Positions 1 through 8,770 of a stretch of DNA of 64,000 nt are shown here, piece after piece. Origin of the DNA: Aeromicrobium sp. A1-2 (GTDB lineage Bacteria; Actinomycetota; Actinomycetes; Propionibacteriales; Nocardioidaceae); NCBI RefSeq assembly GCF_003443875.1, contig NZ_CP027482.1, positions 1,550,001 through 1,614,000 of the forward strand. Reading direction: 5' to 3'. The stretch's first letter is position 1. Each line of letters begins with the position of its first letter. The notes beneath the pieces were generated by a model, which did not search any database, was not told where the DNA came from, and worked only from the letters and a program-made list of their open reading frames with translations. Position numbers and translations under genes: made by a program.

Positions 1-354
1 CTGCTGCATGCTCCGCTGGTGATCGTCGGCCTGTACGCCGTCGCGCTCGTGGCGGCAGGCCGCGGCCGTCCGCGTCTGGGCAATGGGCTGAAGGCCTTTG
101 CGCTGGGGTGCGCGGTGCACACCGCCGTGGACATCCCGGTCCACCACAACGACGGGCCTCTCCTGCTCTTCCCGTTCGAGTGGTCTTTGCGGTTCAACAG
201 CCCAGTGAGCTATTACGACCCCGACCACTTTGGATCGGTCCTCGCCCCGATCGATGCCGCGATCACCGTCGTCGGAGGGCTGCTGATCGTGGTCGTCTGG
301 GCGATGCGACGCCGTCGCGACACGTCGTCCGGTCGACCCACGGTCCGGCAGTGA
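1..354 (+). CDS. Integral membrane protein, 5'-truncated by the window
   Basis: The reading frame is open from base 1 and stops at 354, so the true start lies upstream. The visible 117 residues have two clear hydrophobic segments (about residues 6-22 and 83-99) around a polar loop. That loop contains HTAVDIPVHHNDGP and later YYDPDHFG. Clustered His/Asp residues between membrane segments recall YdjM-type membrane metal-dependent hydrolases, but too little is visible to assign that family. It converges with the desaturase gene, with 21 bases between their ends. Function unknown. Confidence 0.55.
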   Translation: MLHAPLVIVGLYAVALVAAGRGRPRLGNGLKAFALGCAVHTAVDIPVHHNDGPLLLFPFEWSLRFNSPVSYYDPDHFGSVLAPIDAAITVVGGLLIVVVWAMRRRRDTSSGRPTVRQ

Positions 355-375
355 GGAACCCGACGTCGGCGCCGG

Positions 376-2367
376 TCAGGCGTCGTAGTCCAGCCGGAGG
401 GTTTCGCTCGTCGGGTGCGCCTGACAGGTGAGCACATAGCCTGCGGCCAGCTCGGCGTCGTCGAGCGCATGATTCTGGTCCATCACGACGTTGCCCAGCA
501 GCACCTTGGCACGACACGTCCCGCAGGCACCACCGGCGCACGAGTACGGCGGATCGATGCCCTGCTGCAGAGCGGCGTCGAGCACGGTGTCACCGGTCGA
601 ACGCAGCGAGAAGGTGGTCTCCTGACCGCCGACGCTGACCGTCACCGAGCTCTCGACGTCCAGCTCGATCGACTGGACGGTGTCCTCGGTGTGGAACACC
701 TCCGACAGCACCCGCTCGCCGCGCGACTCCAGGGCACCCCGCACGTCGTCGACGAGCTGCTCGGGGCCGCACAGGAACCATGCGTCAACCTGCTCCGGGG
801 CCAGCTCGGTGACGAGGGTCGGTGTGATCCGCCCCGGCAGGCCAGCTCCCGGCTCCTGGGACAGTGCGTGGTGCACGACAAGACGACCTGCGAAACGCTC
901 GACCATCGACGCGAGCTCGCCGTGGAACATCGTCGAGGCGTGGGTCCGATTGCCGTACAGCAGGGTGAACGTGCTGCCCGGTTCTGTCTCCAGGGCGGCC
1001 GCCGCGATGGACAGCACCGGGGTGATGCCGGAGCCTGCGGCGACGGCGGCGTAAGACCGCGAGGACGACGGGTCGAGATCCGCACCGAACCGGCCGGCCG
1101 GCGTCATGACGTCGAGGATGTCGTCGGACTGCAGGTCCTGGTGGACGTACGTCGAGAAGAATCCGTCGTCGATGCGCTTGACCGCGACCCGCAGGGTGCC
1201 ATCGCTCGTCGCGGGAATGATCGAGTACGACCGGCGCACGTCCTGCCCGTCGATCATTGCGCGCAGGGTGACGTGCTGGCCGGGCCGGTAGCGGTACGCG
1301 TCGGCCAGGTCCGCGGGCACCGTGAAGGTGACCACGGTGCTGTCGGCGGTCAGCGCCTCGACCGAGGCGACACGCAGCGGATGGAACAGCGGTCGGGTCC
1401 TCTGCGCACCCTCGGCGGTCGACGAGCCGTCGACGCCGAGGCTGTCGGTCAGACGGCGCCAAGTGCGGTATTCCGACGGCGTGAGGGAACGCCCGAAGAT
1501 CGTCGAGATGGCAGCGTTGCGGTCGAGGTAGGCCTGCTCGTTGCGACGCCAGGCGCGCACGTACCGGTAGAACGGCACGCTCGGGTGGAGGTGATGCACC
1601 AGGTGGTAGTTCTGGTAGACGAACAGCGGGGTCGCCCAGGCCTCACCGCCGACCCGGATCCGGGTGGCACGGTACTTGTCCTGGCGGCCGGTGAACGGGA
1701 GCCCGTGGTGGGGCAGGTAGTCGAACCACCACGACAGCAGCGTCAGCCCGATCCGCTGCGGGATCAGGAAGGCCACGGTCAGCTCCCAGCCATACCCGGT
1801 CGCGAAGAGGCCAGCAAAGATCGAGAGCGTGGCCACGGCGAACATCACGGTCGCCACGAGCTCGCCGCGCGGTCGTTGCGGGGCCCGACGCACATAGAAG
1901 ACGACGTACCAGAGGTCAAGCGTCATCCAGCGGAACGGCAGCTGCCACCACGGGCCGTCGCTGGTCCACGCATCGGGATCAACCGACTTCTGCTCATTGG
2001 TGTTCCGGTGGTGCTCGATGTGGAGGAACCGGAACATCGCGTAGCCGGCATAGGGCGCGACGAGCGGGACCGCGATGTGCCCCATGAGGTCGTTCAGCCG
2101 ATCGTTGGTGCTCACGGCGTGGTGGGTTGCCTCGTGCAGCACGCTGAACATCAAGAACGTGACAGCGGCGCCCATGGGGATGGTCACCCACGGCGTCCAT
2201 CCCGCACCGAACACGCCGAACATCTCCAGGGCGAACAGGGCCAGGGTCCCGACATACAGCGCCATCGTCGGCCACGCGACCGCGGGAACGCCCTCTCCCG
2301 GATCGGGCAGTCCCGACACGGGCTGAGCTGACTCGGTTCGCTCGACGGACAGAGGGGACGGTTGCAT
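376..2367 (-). CDS. Membrane desaturase fused to FAD/2Fe-2S reductase
   Basis: A 663-residue fusion. The N-terminal half (about 35-310) is a di-iron membrane desaturase/hydroxylase with the histidine clusters HEATHH (78-83), HIEHH (116-120) and HHLHP (about 257), between hydrophobic segments. The C-terminal half (about 325-663) is a PaaE/ferredoxin-NADP reductase-like module: a flavin motif RSYSI, then a plant-type 2Fe-2S domain with Cys 610, 615, 618 and 648. Family knowledge: such desaturases need electrons from NAD(P)H through a reductase and an iron-sulfur centre, usually made as separate proteins (compare mycobacterial DesA3 with its oxidoreductase). Here one chain appears to hold the whole electron path. 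The substrate (acyl-CoA, acyl lipid or carotenoid) cannot be read from sequence. The start at 2367 is the only ATG ahead of the first membrane segment. Confidence 0.85.
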   Translation of the reverse strand: MQPSPLSVERTESAQPVSGLPDPGEGVPAVAWPTMALYVGTLALFALEMFGVFGAGWTPWVTIPMGAAVTFLMFSVLHEATHHAVSTNDRLNDLMGHIAVPLVAPYAGYAMFRFLHIEHHRNTNEQKSVDPDAWTSDGPWWQLPFRWMTLDLWYVVFYVRRAPQRPRGELVATVMFAVATLSIFAGLFATGYGWELTVAFLIPQRIGLTLLSWWFDYLPHHGLPFTGRQDKYRATRIRVGGEAWATPLFVYQNYHLVHHLHPSVPFYRYVRAWRRNEQAYLDRNAAISTIFGRSLTPSEYRTWRRLTDSLGVDGSSTAEGAQRTRPLFHPLRVASVEALTADSTVVTFTVPADLADAYRYRPGQHVTLRAMIDGQDVRRSYSIIPATSDGTLRVAVKRIDDGFFSTYVHQDLQSDDILDVMTPAGRFGADLDPSSSRSYAAVAAGSGITPVLSIAAAALETEPGSTFTLLYGNRTHASTMFHGELASMVERFAGRLVVHHALSQEPGAGLPGRITPTLVTELAPEQVDAWFLCGPEQLVDDVRGALESRGERVLSEVFHTEDTVQSIELDVESSVTVSVGGQETTFSLRSTGDTVLDAALQQGIDPPYSCAGGACGTCRAKVLLGNVVMDQNHALDDAELAAGYVLTCQAHPTSETLRLDYDA

Positions 2368-2414
2368 CTGGGGGCCTATTCGTCAGGGACTTCGGTCGCA
2401 GCGCGGTCCGACCC

Positions 2415-2443
2415 ATACTTTACAAACAGTGCCCGCTTGTCAA
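2415..2443 (-). promoter_or_regulatory. Candidate promoter with overlapping operator-like dyad for the desaturase
   Basis: On the minus strand a perfect TTGACA (2438-2443) lies 17 bases from AAGTAT (2415-2420), about 50 bases upstream of the desaturase start. The -10 match is modest. The same bases form a dyad, TTTACAA (2420-2426) and TTGTCAA (2437-2443), 6 of 7 positions paired over an 11-base spacer, the size of a TetR-family operator. Repression by a fatty-acid-responsive regulator is inference; no regulator gene is visible next to it. Confidence 0.45.
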
Positions 2444-2920
2444 GGACGTGTGCCGGAGTGTCACGCGTAGCTTCGACCCTCGAGCTCGCGAATGGCCAGC
2501 AGGGACAGGCATCTTCGAGCCCTGGTCGGGAGGTGCATCGAACTCACCATCGGCGCAAACCGCTCACCCATAGGCGTACCGGACTCGTTGCCCGTCAAGG
2601 CCGCCCGCCTTCAGCGGCTGAGGTCGCGACTCATCACGAGATCGTCTGCCACCGCCTCCGGGACTTCATCGTCGGTCATCGTCCTACAGATTGCCCCCCG
2701 CAGAGGTTGAGCGCCGTTCAAACGTAGGGGGTCCGAGGCGTCCAACACAGCGGGACGGTGCGGTTGACGGGGCGAGACGAGCGTGTTCAGACGGCGTGCT
2801 CAGCGCTGCGCGTAGGCAACGAAGACCGGCACGCCCCCCACCTGAGCGCCGGGGAACTTGTCCGTCACGTGCTCAGTGTCTGCCTCCACGCATCCCTCCC
2901 AATAGGCGGAGCCAGCGGCG
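2444..2920. other. Intergenic stretch with no supported gene
   Basis: Between the desaturase promoter and the small ORF at 2921 I see only short, unlikely reading frames on both strands and no RNA gene or strong hairpin. It may contain the 5' region of the following genes or decayed sequence. Confidence 0.4.
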
Positions 2921-3091
2921 ATGTCCTTTCCAACCTGCTCGGAGGTCCGCTCGTTGCATGCCGTGGTTGAGACGCCCTACGGCGGCTACCCGACCTGTAT
3001 GGCCGCCATCTTGGGCGGCTTGGCCCTCGCGGTCTGGGACCTGATCCGTCACGAGCACGATCACGCCGAGGACTTCCACCGCGACCTGTGA
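2921..3091 (+). CDS. Possible small membrane protein (56 aa)
   Basis: A 57-codon frame starting ATG at 2921, with GGCGGAG about ten bases upstream. It has a central hydrophobic stretch (CMAAILGGLALAVW, about residues 26-39) followed by a histidine/acid-rich tail (RHEHDHAEDFH). The composition looks protein-like and out of character for random frames, but no family is recognised. It sits 160 bases ahead of the SPFH gene on the same strand. Confidence 0.3.
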   Translation: MSFPTCSEVRSLHAVVETPYGGYPTCMAAILGGLALAVWDLIRHEHDHAEDFHRDL

Positions 3092-3250
3092 GCGTGACAC
3101 TCCCGCCTGGTGTTGCGGTGTCCACCAGAACCACGGAAAACCGGCGCTGAACCGGTGGATACCGCTGCCGCCACATTCATTCGGGCCCCAGCAGCCCGCG
3201 CCACCGATATGGTGGGCACCGTTCTTTTCAGAGATGGCAGAGGGGCACCC

Positions 3251-4456
3251 ATGGGACTCATTCAGGCAGCGACCGGCGCACTCGGGGGGACCCTCGCGGA
3301 CCAGTGGAAGGACTTCTTCACGGTTCCTGAAGGCCTGACGCCCACTGCGGCCATCTTCTCGGCCGTGCCGCGGGGCACCAATGCCGGCCGCGGTTCCAAC
3401 ACGAAGGCCTCTGACGGAGTCATCACCAACGGCAGCAAGATCCTCGTACCCGAGGGCTATGGCCTGATCCTGATGCAGGACGGCGCGATCACGGGCTTCG
3501 CGGCCGAGGCAGGAGCGTATGAGTGGAACTCTGAGGCCCAAGAATCCCAGTCGATCTTCGCCGGGAACGGCATCGTGAGCCCGATGGTCACCACGTCGTG
3601 GGAGCGCTTCAAATTCGGCGGCCGACCCAGCTCCCAGCAGCGCGCTTACTTCGTCACGCTCAAGGAGCTGCCGAACAACAAGTTCGGGACGCAGTCTGAG
3701 ATCTACTGGGACGACGCCTACATGAACGCCCAGGTCGGCGCGGTCACGCGCGGCACCTACACGATGAAGATCACCGACCCAATCCTGTTCATCAAGGCAT
3801 TCGTGCCCGCCGCCTACCTCGAGCCAGGGCGGGCCTTCGACTTCACCGACATCGAGAACGACGCCGCCTCCCAGCTCTTCAACGAGGTCGTCGGCTCCTT
3901 GGCGCCAGCCTTCTCGATGTACACGAACGACCCCTCGAAGGGCAACCGGATCACCAAGATCCAGCAGGACTCGATCGGCTTCGCCCAGAGCCTCTCGGCC
4001 GCCGTCGAGCAGAACTACACGTGGAGTTCAGGACGCGGCCTGGAGATCATCTCGGTCGCGCTCATCTCCATCGAATACGACGAGAACACCCGCGAGCTGC
4101 TGCGCAACGTGCAGCGTGCCGACGCACTGTCCGGTGCCCGTGGGAACTCCAACCTGCAGGCCTCGGTCGCCGCGGGCTTCGAGTCGGCCGGTGAGAACGC
4201 CGGCCCCGGCGGCCTGATCGGCATGGGCATGGCCGCCGGCGCCACCGGGATCGGCGGTCTGCAGCAGCCGGTGCCGGGAGTCGGCGCTCAGTCCACTCCA
4301 CAGGCTCCCGCTGCTCCAGCCGCCGCGCCCGCGGCCGCAGCACCCGCCGCCGATGACCCGATGGCGGTGCTCACCAAGGCGAAGCAGATGCTGGACGCCG
4401 GCCTGATCACGCAGGAGGACTACGACGCCGCGAAGGCGAAGGCTCTCGGCCTGTGA
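3251..4456 (+). CDS. SPFH-domain (YdjI-like) membrane-scaffold protein
   Basis: A 401-residue protein opening MGLIQAATGALGGTLADQWKDFF, the signature start of the SPFH/'virion core' family that includes Bacillus YdjI. The body (about 30-310) is the SPFH/band-7-like region. An Ala/Pro-rich linker (about 340-365) leads to a short C-terminal helical domain (DPMAVLTKAKQMLDAGLITQEDYDAAKAKAL) of SHOCT type. The chosen ATG at 3251 has AGAGGGG just upstream, and the family's conserved N-terminus begins exactly there although the frame is open further up. It overlaps the next gene by four bases. Known relatives help position PspA or other envelope-stress proteins; that role here is inference. A paralogue lies inside the ICE (44160-45302). 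Confidence 0.8.
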   Translation: MGLIQAATGALGGTLADQWKDFFTVPEGLTPTAAIFSAVPRGTNAGRGSNTKASDGVITNGSKILVPEGYGLILMQDGAITGFAAEAGAYEWNSEAQESQSIFAGNGIVSPMVTTSWERFKFGGRPSSQQRAYFVTLKELPNNKFGTQSEIYWDDAYMNAQVGAVTRGTYTMKITDPILFIKAFVPAAYLEPGRAFDFTDIENDAASQLFNEVVGSLAPAFSMYTNDPSKGNRITKIQQDSIGFAQSLSAAVEQNYTWSSGRGLEIISVALISIEYDENTRELLRNVQRADALSGARGNSNLQASVAAGFESAGENAGPGGLIGMGMAAGATGIGGLQQPVPGVGAQSTPQAPAAPAAAPAAAAPAADDPMAVLTKAKQMLDAGLITQEDYDAAKAKALGL

Positions 4457-5718
4457 CCCCCGAGACACCGATGGGCGAGGGCCTGCCAGGACCTACGGCT
4501 CCACACCCCGGCGACTCCCCAGACCCCCAGCTGGTGGAGTTGGCTCCTGAAGATCCGACGATCAACACCGCCAACCAGCAACTGGAGGACGGCGTCAATC
4601 GCTGTCCCACGTGTGGATCAACCGACATCCAGTTGCGGGTCTCGAGCTCGATGCTGATCTGCCTGTTCTGCCGTCACGAATGGGCCGAAGCCTTGGTGGA
4701 ACCGTTGGTCAGCGGTCAGGAGTCGCTTCGCGACCTCACTGGCACGACGCTGGCCTCGGGCGCTGCTGACATCGACAACGATGCAGACGCGGGGATGCTG
4801 ACCCTGAAGTGCGCTGGCTGTGGCTCGGAAGTGGTGGTGAATACCTCCGAGGTCATGTCGTCGCGGTGCCACTGGTGCCGACATGTGCTCACGGTCAACG
4901 AGCAGATGCCCAACGGGGCGGTGCCCGACGCCGTGCTGCCGTTCACGGTCACGCGCGACCAAGCGGTGGCACACATCAAGGAGTTCGCTGGCAAACGGAA
5001 GATGTTCGCCGACCGCCAGTTCGTCGCTGAGTTCACGCCGGAGAACGTGGTGGGCGTCTACCTGCCCTACATGGTCGTCGACAGCAACGCCCGTGGGACG
5101 GTGGAAGGTGTCGGGGAAGTGCAGACCCGGAAATACACCCGTGGCAGCGGTGACAACAAGGAAACCGTCTATGACGCCGACATCTACCGCATCGACCGGC
5201 ACCTCGACTTCACGGTCGATGACCTGACGTTGGAGTCCTCGACGGAGCGCTCTGACATGAACGCGTTCGTCAACACCAATAACGTGATCAACACGATCCT
5301 GCCGTTCGACACGAAGAACGCTGTGCAGTGGAACGCCAACTATCTGGTCGGTTACACCTCCGAGCGCCGCGACACTGACGTATCGGCACTGATGCCTGCG
5401 CTGGAGGACCAACTACTCTCGATCGTCCGGTCCGAGGTGCGCAGCTCCGTCACGAAGTATGACCGCGGCGTGCGCTGGGAGTCCGAGGGGGTTGCCGTGC
5501 ATGGGACAAGGTGGGTCTCGATGTACCTCCCCGTGTGGCTCTACTCCTACTACCACGAAGATCGAGGACGGGCCATGGTGCACTACATCGCCGTCAACGG
5601 ACGCACTGGCGAGACCATGGGCAGCGTGCCGGTCTCCCACAAGCGGCTCGCGGTGGCGGCGCTGACCGCCGGAACCGTGCTTGAAACCATCGCCATCACA
5701 ATCTTGGCGGTCTCATGA
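4453..5718 (+). CDS. Zinc-ribbon, membrane-anchored protein (YdjG-like)
   Basis: 421 residues. Two zinc ribbons are visible: CPTCGSTD...CLFC near residues 52-75 and CAGCGSE...CHWC near 118-140. A long soluble domain follows (about 150-390), then one C-terminal hydrophobic helix. The GTG start at 4453 overlaps the preceding stop (GTGA), and an ATG at 4471 is an alternative. Order and partner match the Bacillus YdjI-YdjG pairing (SPFH protein plus zinc-ribbon membrane protein), which is an envelope-stress module there. The exact function is not known. Confidence 0.65.
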   Translation: MTPETPMGEGLPGPTAPHPGDSPDPQLVELAPEDPTINTANQQLEDGVNRCPTCGSTDIQLRVSSSMLICLFCRHEWAEALVEPLVSGQESLRDLTGTTLASGAADIDNDADAGMLTLKCAGCGSEVVVNTSEVMSSRCHWCRHVLTVNEQMPNGAVPDAVLPFTVTRDQAVAHIKEFAGKRKMFADRQFVAEFTPENVVGVYLPYMVVDSNARGTVEGVGEVQTRKYTRGSGDNKETVYDADIYRIDRHLDFTVDDLTLESSTERSDMNAFVNTNNVINTILPFDTKNAVQWNANYLVGYTSERRDTDVSALMPALEDQLLSIVRSEVRSSVTKYDRGVRWESEGVAVHGTRWVSMYLPVWLYSYYHEDRGRAMVHYIAVNGRTGETMGSVPVSHKRLAVAALTAGTVLETIAITILAVS

Positions 5719-6020
5719 GCGACCTCGCCCTGCAGCTGTCCCACGCCGCCGTGGCGACGCTCGAGACATCATCGGACTCCGGCGCCCCGTTGGTGCTGCT
5801 GCTCCTGGGGCCGGCCGGCGCCGCCGGCGTCTACTGGGTGCTCTACCGCTACTACCGCAACACCGACAAGTCGCATGACTTCGAAAAGGAAACCATCATC
5901 GAGTCGCAGCCCGCGACCGGGAGTGACCACAAGGTGGACACTGTGAGCGGGACGAAGCGGACCCAGATCAACGGCAACAACGTCACCCAATATCGCAAGC
6001 GAGTGCAGCGCTCGGGCTGA
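5715..6020 (+). CDS. Small single-pass membrane protein of the SPFH operon
   Basis: 101 residues starting ATG in an ATGA overlap with the zinc-ribbon gene. One hydrophobic helix (about 25-45, LVLLLLGPAGAAGVYWVLYRYY) is followed by a charged, basic C-terminal tail. No family is recognised. Tight coupling suggests it works with the two proteins before it. Confidence 0.6.
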   Translation: MSDLALQLSHAAVATLETSSDSGAPLVLLLLGPAGAAGVYWVLYRYYRNTDKSHDFEKETIIESQPATGSDHKVDTVSGTKRTQINGNNVTQYRKRVQRSG

Positions 6021-6169
6021 CTGCTGCATGCGTGGTGCACTCGCTGCGGCGCTGGAACGTCGGATCGAAGGAACGGTGAGTTCGCCGGAAACCGACAAAC
6101 CCCGCCAGCGGGCCAGCATTTCCCGTCAGCCACCAAAAACGGGCGCAGGTACGCGCGCAAAGCGGGGTC

Positions 6170-6367
6170 ACACACGTGGACGTACGTGCCCAGCATTCCC
6201 CGTGTCAGCAGACCCAGGCCTCGAAGTACGCATCGTGAATGCGGTGACCGGGCGAACTCCTCAGGGAGCTGACCATCAACCCAGACCGTGACTACCAAGG
6301 CCAATGAAAAAACTCCCGAACCTGCAAAATGCAGGTCCGGGAGTTTCCGATGTCCTGAGACATCACA
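6170..6367 (+). mobile_element. 3' remnant of an IS481-type element
   Basis: The end of a transposase frame can still be read (VRIVNAVTG at 6226-6252). It is followed by the same hairpin and the same right end (6340-6367) as the complete copy at 60160-61489, with several mismatches before about 6290. Everything upstream has decayed or been lost, so the left limit is approximate. It ends directly in the 15-bp repeat that precedes the next IS copy. Confidence 0.7.
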
Positions 6368-6456
6368 ACGTCGGGCTGACAGTGTGCTGGTTCAGGACAT
6401 AGGCGACACATCTCTCAAGACATAGGAGACACCTCGGCTGCTGGTGATGCTCGAGC

Positions 6457-7659
6457 ATGTCGAAGGCTCGTCTGGTCATCACCGCCCTGTTCGTCGAGCA
6501 CCAGTCACCGTCGGAGGTCGCTGCCCGCTACGGCGTCCACCGCTCCTGGGTCTACAAACTCAAAGCCCGCTACGAGACCGAGGGCGACGCCGCACTCGAA
6601 CCCCGATCGCGGCGGCCCAAGACATCACCCACAGCGATCAGCGACCACACCGCAGACCTGGTCGTCCGTCTGCGCAAACAGCTGTCCGAGGTTGGTCTGG
6701 ACGCCGGACCCGACACCATCGCCTGGCACCTCCAGCAGCACCACGACGTCACTGTCTCGGCCGCCACGATCAGCCGACACCTGGCCAAAGCCGGCCTCGT
6801 CGTCCCCGAACCGAAGAAGCGACCTAAGTCGTCCTACATCCGCTTCGAAGCGCAGATGCCCAACGAGACCTGGCAATCAGACTTTCCCCAAGCACTTCGT
6901 GCAGGGAGGTGCCCCACCCACTACCCCTCGCCGACGGCACCGACACCGACACCGAGATCCTGACCTGGCTCGACGACTGCACCCGCATGGCGATCCGCGT
7001 CACCGCCCACCACCGGGTCACCACGCCCATCGTCCTCGCCGAGTTCCGTGCCGCGATCAAAACCGTTGGAATCCCCGCCTCAACCCTCGCCGACAACGGC
7101 ATGGTCTACACCGTCCGCCTCGCCGGCATCGGCCGCCAAGGCGGACGCAACAGCTTCGAGCACGAACTCCGCCGACTGCACGTGATCCAGAAGAACGGCC
7201 GACCGAACCACCCACGACTCAGGGCAAAGTCGAGAGATTCCAACAGACCTTCAAGAAGTGGCTCCGCGCTCAGTCGGTCCAACCCGCGACGATTGTCGAG
7301 CTGCAGGCACTACTCGATGAGTTCGTCGACGAATACAACCACCGCCGCCCCACCGGTCGTTGCCACACCGAGCAACACCGGCAACGCTCTATGACTCGAT
7401 GCCCAAAGCCTTGCCAGGCAACTCCCGCGACACCGACACCCACGACCGGATCCGCCACGACCGCATCGACAAAACAGGGGCCGTGACGCTCCGCGTCAAC
7501 GGCAAACTCCACCACATCGGCATCGGCCGAACCCACGCCCGAACCCACGTCATCCTGCTCATCCAAGACCTCAACGTCAGGGTCGTGAACGCCGTCACTG
7601 GGGAGCTACTCAGAGACCTAGAAATAGACCCAGAACGCGACTACCAACCGCGCAAATGA
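6457..7659 (+). pseudogene. IS481-family transposase, frameshifted
   Basis: The product starts MSKARLVITALF, with a helix-turn-helix (SEVAARYGVHRSWVYKLKARY) and then an rve/DDE core. Core pieces appear in successive frames: WQSDF, then TWLDDCTR (first Asp region), STLADNGMVY (second Asp) and GKVERFQQT (Glu). The frame breaks near 6890, where about 30 bases are inserted with a short GCAC-TTC-GTGC dyad. It breaks again near 7200 and 7350, where C runs are one base shorter than in the right-hand copy. No intact transposase can be made without recoding or sequence correction. Confidence 0.8.
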
Positions 7660-7662
7660 AGA

Positions 7663-7694
7663 ACACCCGAACCTGCTTCCGCAGGTTCGGGTGT
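7663..7694. terminator. Strong hairpin at the right end of IS copy A
   Basis: Perfect 14-bp arms (7663-7676 with 7681-7694) around a TTCC loop, four bases after the transposase stop. On the minus strand it is followed by TTCTTCATTT. It can therefore end transcripts from the transposase and from anything reading leftward. The same hairpin is present at 62750-62781. Confidence 0.65.
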
Positions 7695-7717
7695 CTCTTA
7701 TCTCTTGCGAGATCACA

Positions 7718-7754
7718 CGGTCGGGCTGACAGGATTTGAACCTGCGACCCCCTG
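7718..7754 (-). repeat. attL: 37-bp copy of the tRNA-Pro 3' part
   Basis: These 37 bases are identical to 62805-62841, covering the 3' acceptor arm, T arm and the start of the variable region of tRNA-Pro. Identity stops at 7755, and the rest of a tRNA is absent here. This is the expected footprint of tyrosine-integrase insertion into a tRNA 3' end, and places the left end of the ICE. Confidence 0.85.
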
Positions 7755-8770
7755 TTCTGGAACGGCCCAGTCGCGACCTTTGCTCGATCTTGTCAAAACA
7801 TGCTCTGATCTGCACCGATGTCGTCGCGGACCGTCCGCGCGTGCGACCGAGCATGCGGCGCTTTGCCCGAATATTCGGGGTTAAAGTGCGGACCGCAGCA
7901 GGCTCTCCATGACCCGGAACCCAGGGATCGAGAGGCCCCATACTTGTCCGAAAATGAACCGAGGCCCCGCGTCCATCAATACCTGCCGGAGCCGGATACT
8001 GATCGGCGATAGGTCACTTCCACGATCTGCGGGCCCACTTCGTGGTTTAGCCGTCGTCGATGACGGGTGACGAACCGGCGTAGATCGACACATCGGATAC
8101 TAAGCAACGAAGTCCGTACGTGACCCCGACCGGATCGACGTCATGCGCAGGCAGCGGGAGGTTCTCTGGAACCGCCGCCATCAATTAATCATCGGCGCCT
8201 TCATGCGACCGGGAGCGACCTCGTTGACGCGGATCTTGTCTTCGGTCAGCACGATCGTCGATCGTACCGCGTCACGTTGAAACGACGCCCTTCGAAGCGC
8301 CGTACGCAACCGAACCCGCGTCGACAACGCTTCCTCGCATTTCCCGTCGGGCATGGAATGTTGATGTTCAGCCTCTGTCCAGCCACCTGAATCGCTGGGA
8401 TGACAACGATGATTCCGGGGGTGCGCCATTCTGGCTCATCACAATCAATCGATTCGAGCCCTCGAGGGTCTCGGTTCTGACCGTATCGCCCATGTCGACA
8501 GTGACCGCGTCATTCACGAGAACTGGGACGCTTCAGTAGATTTCTCGAACGTATTCACGACGACCCGATCCGATCACCCTGATGAGTCCAGGCGGCCCGA
8601 CTTCGGATCTTGGCCGGTCTAAACCTAAGACTTGGTGAGGGCCGATGACACGCCTCGACACAGGTCGAGTGCCTTCCCATGTCCTTTGCGTGCTCTTGCC
8701 GAGAGATGCGCTGACCCTGCACGGAATCCCCACCGGTCCGGAGTCACATGACGGATTCTCGGATGACAGA
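7755..8770. other. ICE left-end stretch without an intact gene
   Basis: About 1 kb with interrupted frames and base composition less GC-rich than the backbone. The only recognisable relic is a short-chain dehydrogenase end (8181-8270, minus). It lies between attL and the restriction cargo and looks like decayed, transferred DNA. Confidence 0.5.
8181..8270 (-). pseudogene. Remnant of a short-chain dehydrogenase (SDR)
   Basis: The minus-strand frame reads LTEDKIRVNEVAPGRMKAP just before a stop. This matches the conserved 'IRVN-VAPG-x-x-TPM' region that follows the catalytic Tyr/Lys in SDR enzymes. No Rossmann N-terminus or YxxxK is found upstream, so this is a fragment. Confidence 0.45.

Larger units (their letters stand above)
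6383..7717 (+). mobile_element. IS481-type insertion sequence, copy A (left)
   Basis: A 1335-bp element. Its left end begins TGTGCTGGTTCAGGACAT and its right end closes in ...GATCACA, which is only a partial match as an inverted repeat. It is bracketed by 15-base direct repeats (6368-6382 and 7718-7732, one difference) that equal the 3' end of tRNA-Pro. Nearly the same sequence recurs at 61505-62804. Compared with that copy it carries about 30 extra bases near 6890-6920 and a few indels in C runs. Confidence 0.85.

Noticed and set aside
415..2331. 638-codon open frame on the plus strand
   Set aside because: It is the antisense shadow of the desaturase-reductase gene; its product is Arg/Gly/His-rich with no motif.
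7718..7754. A second tRNA gene
   Set aside because: Only the 3' part of tRNA-Pro is present; anticodon arm, D arm and 5' acceptor strand are missing, so it is an att copy.
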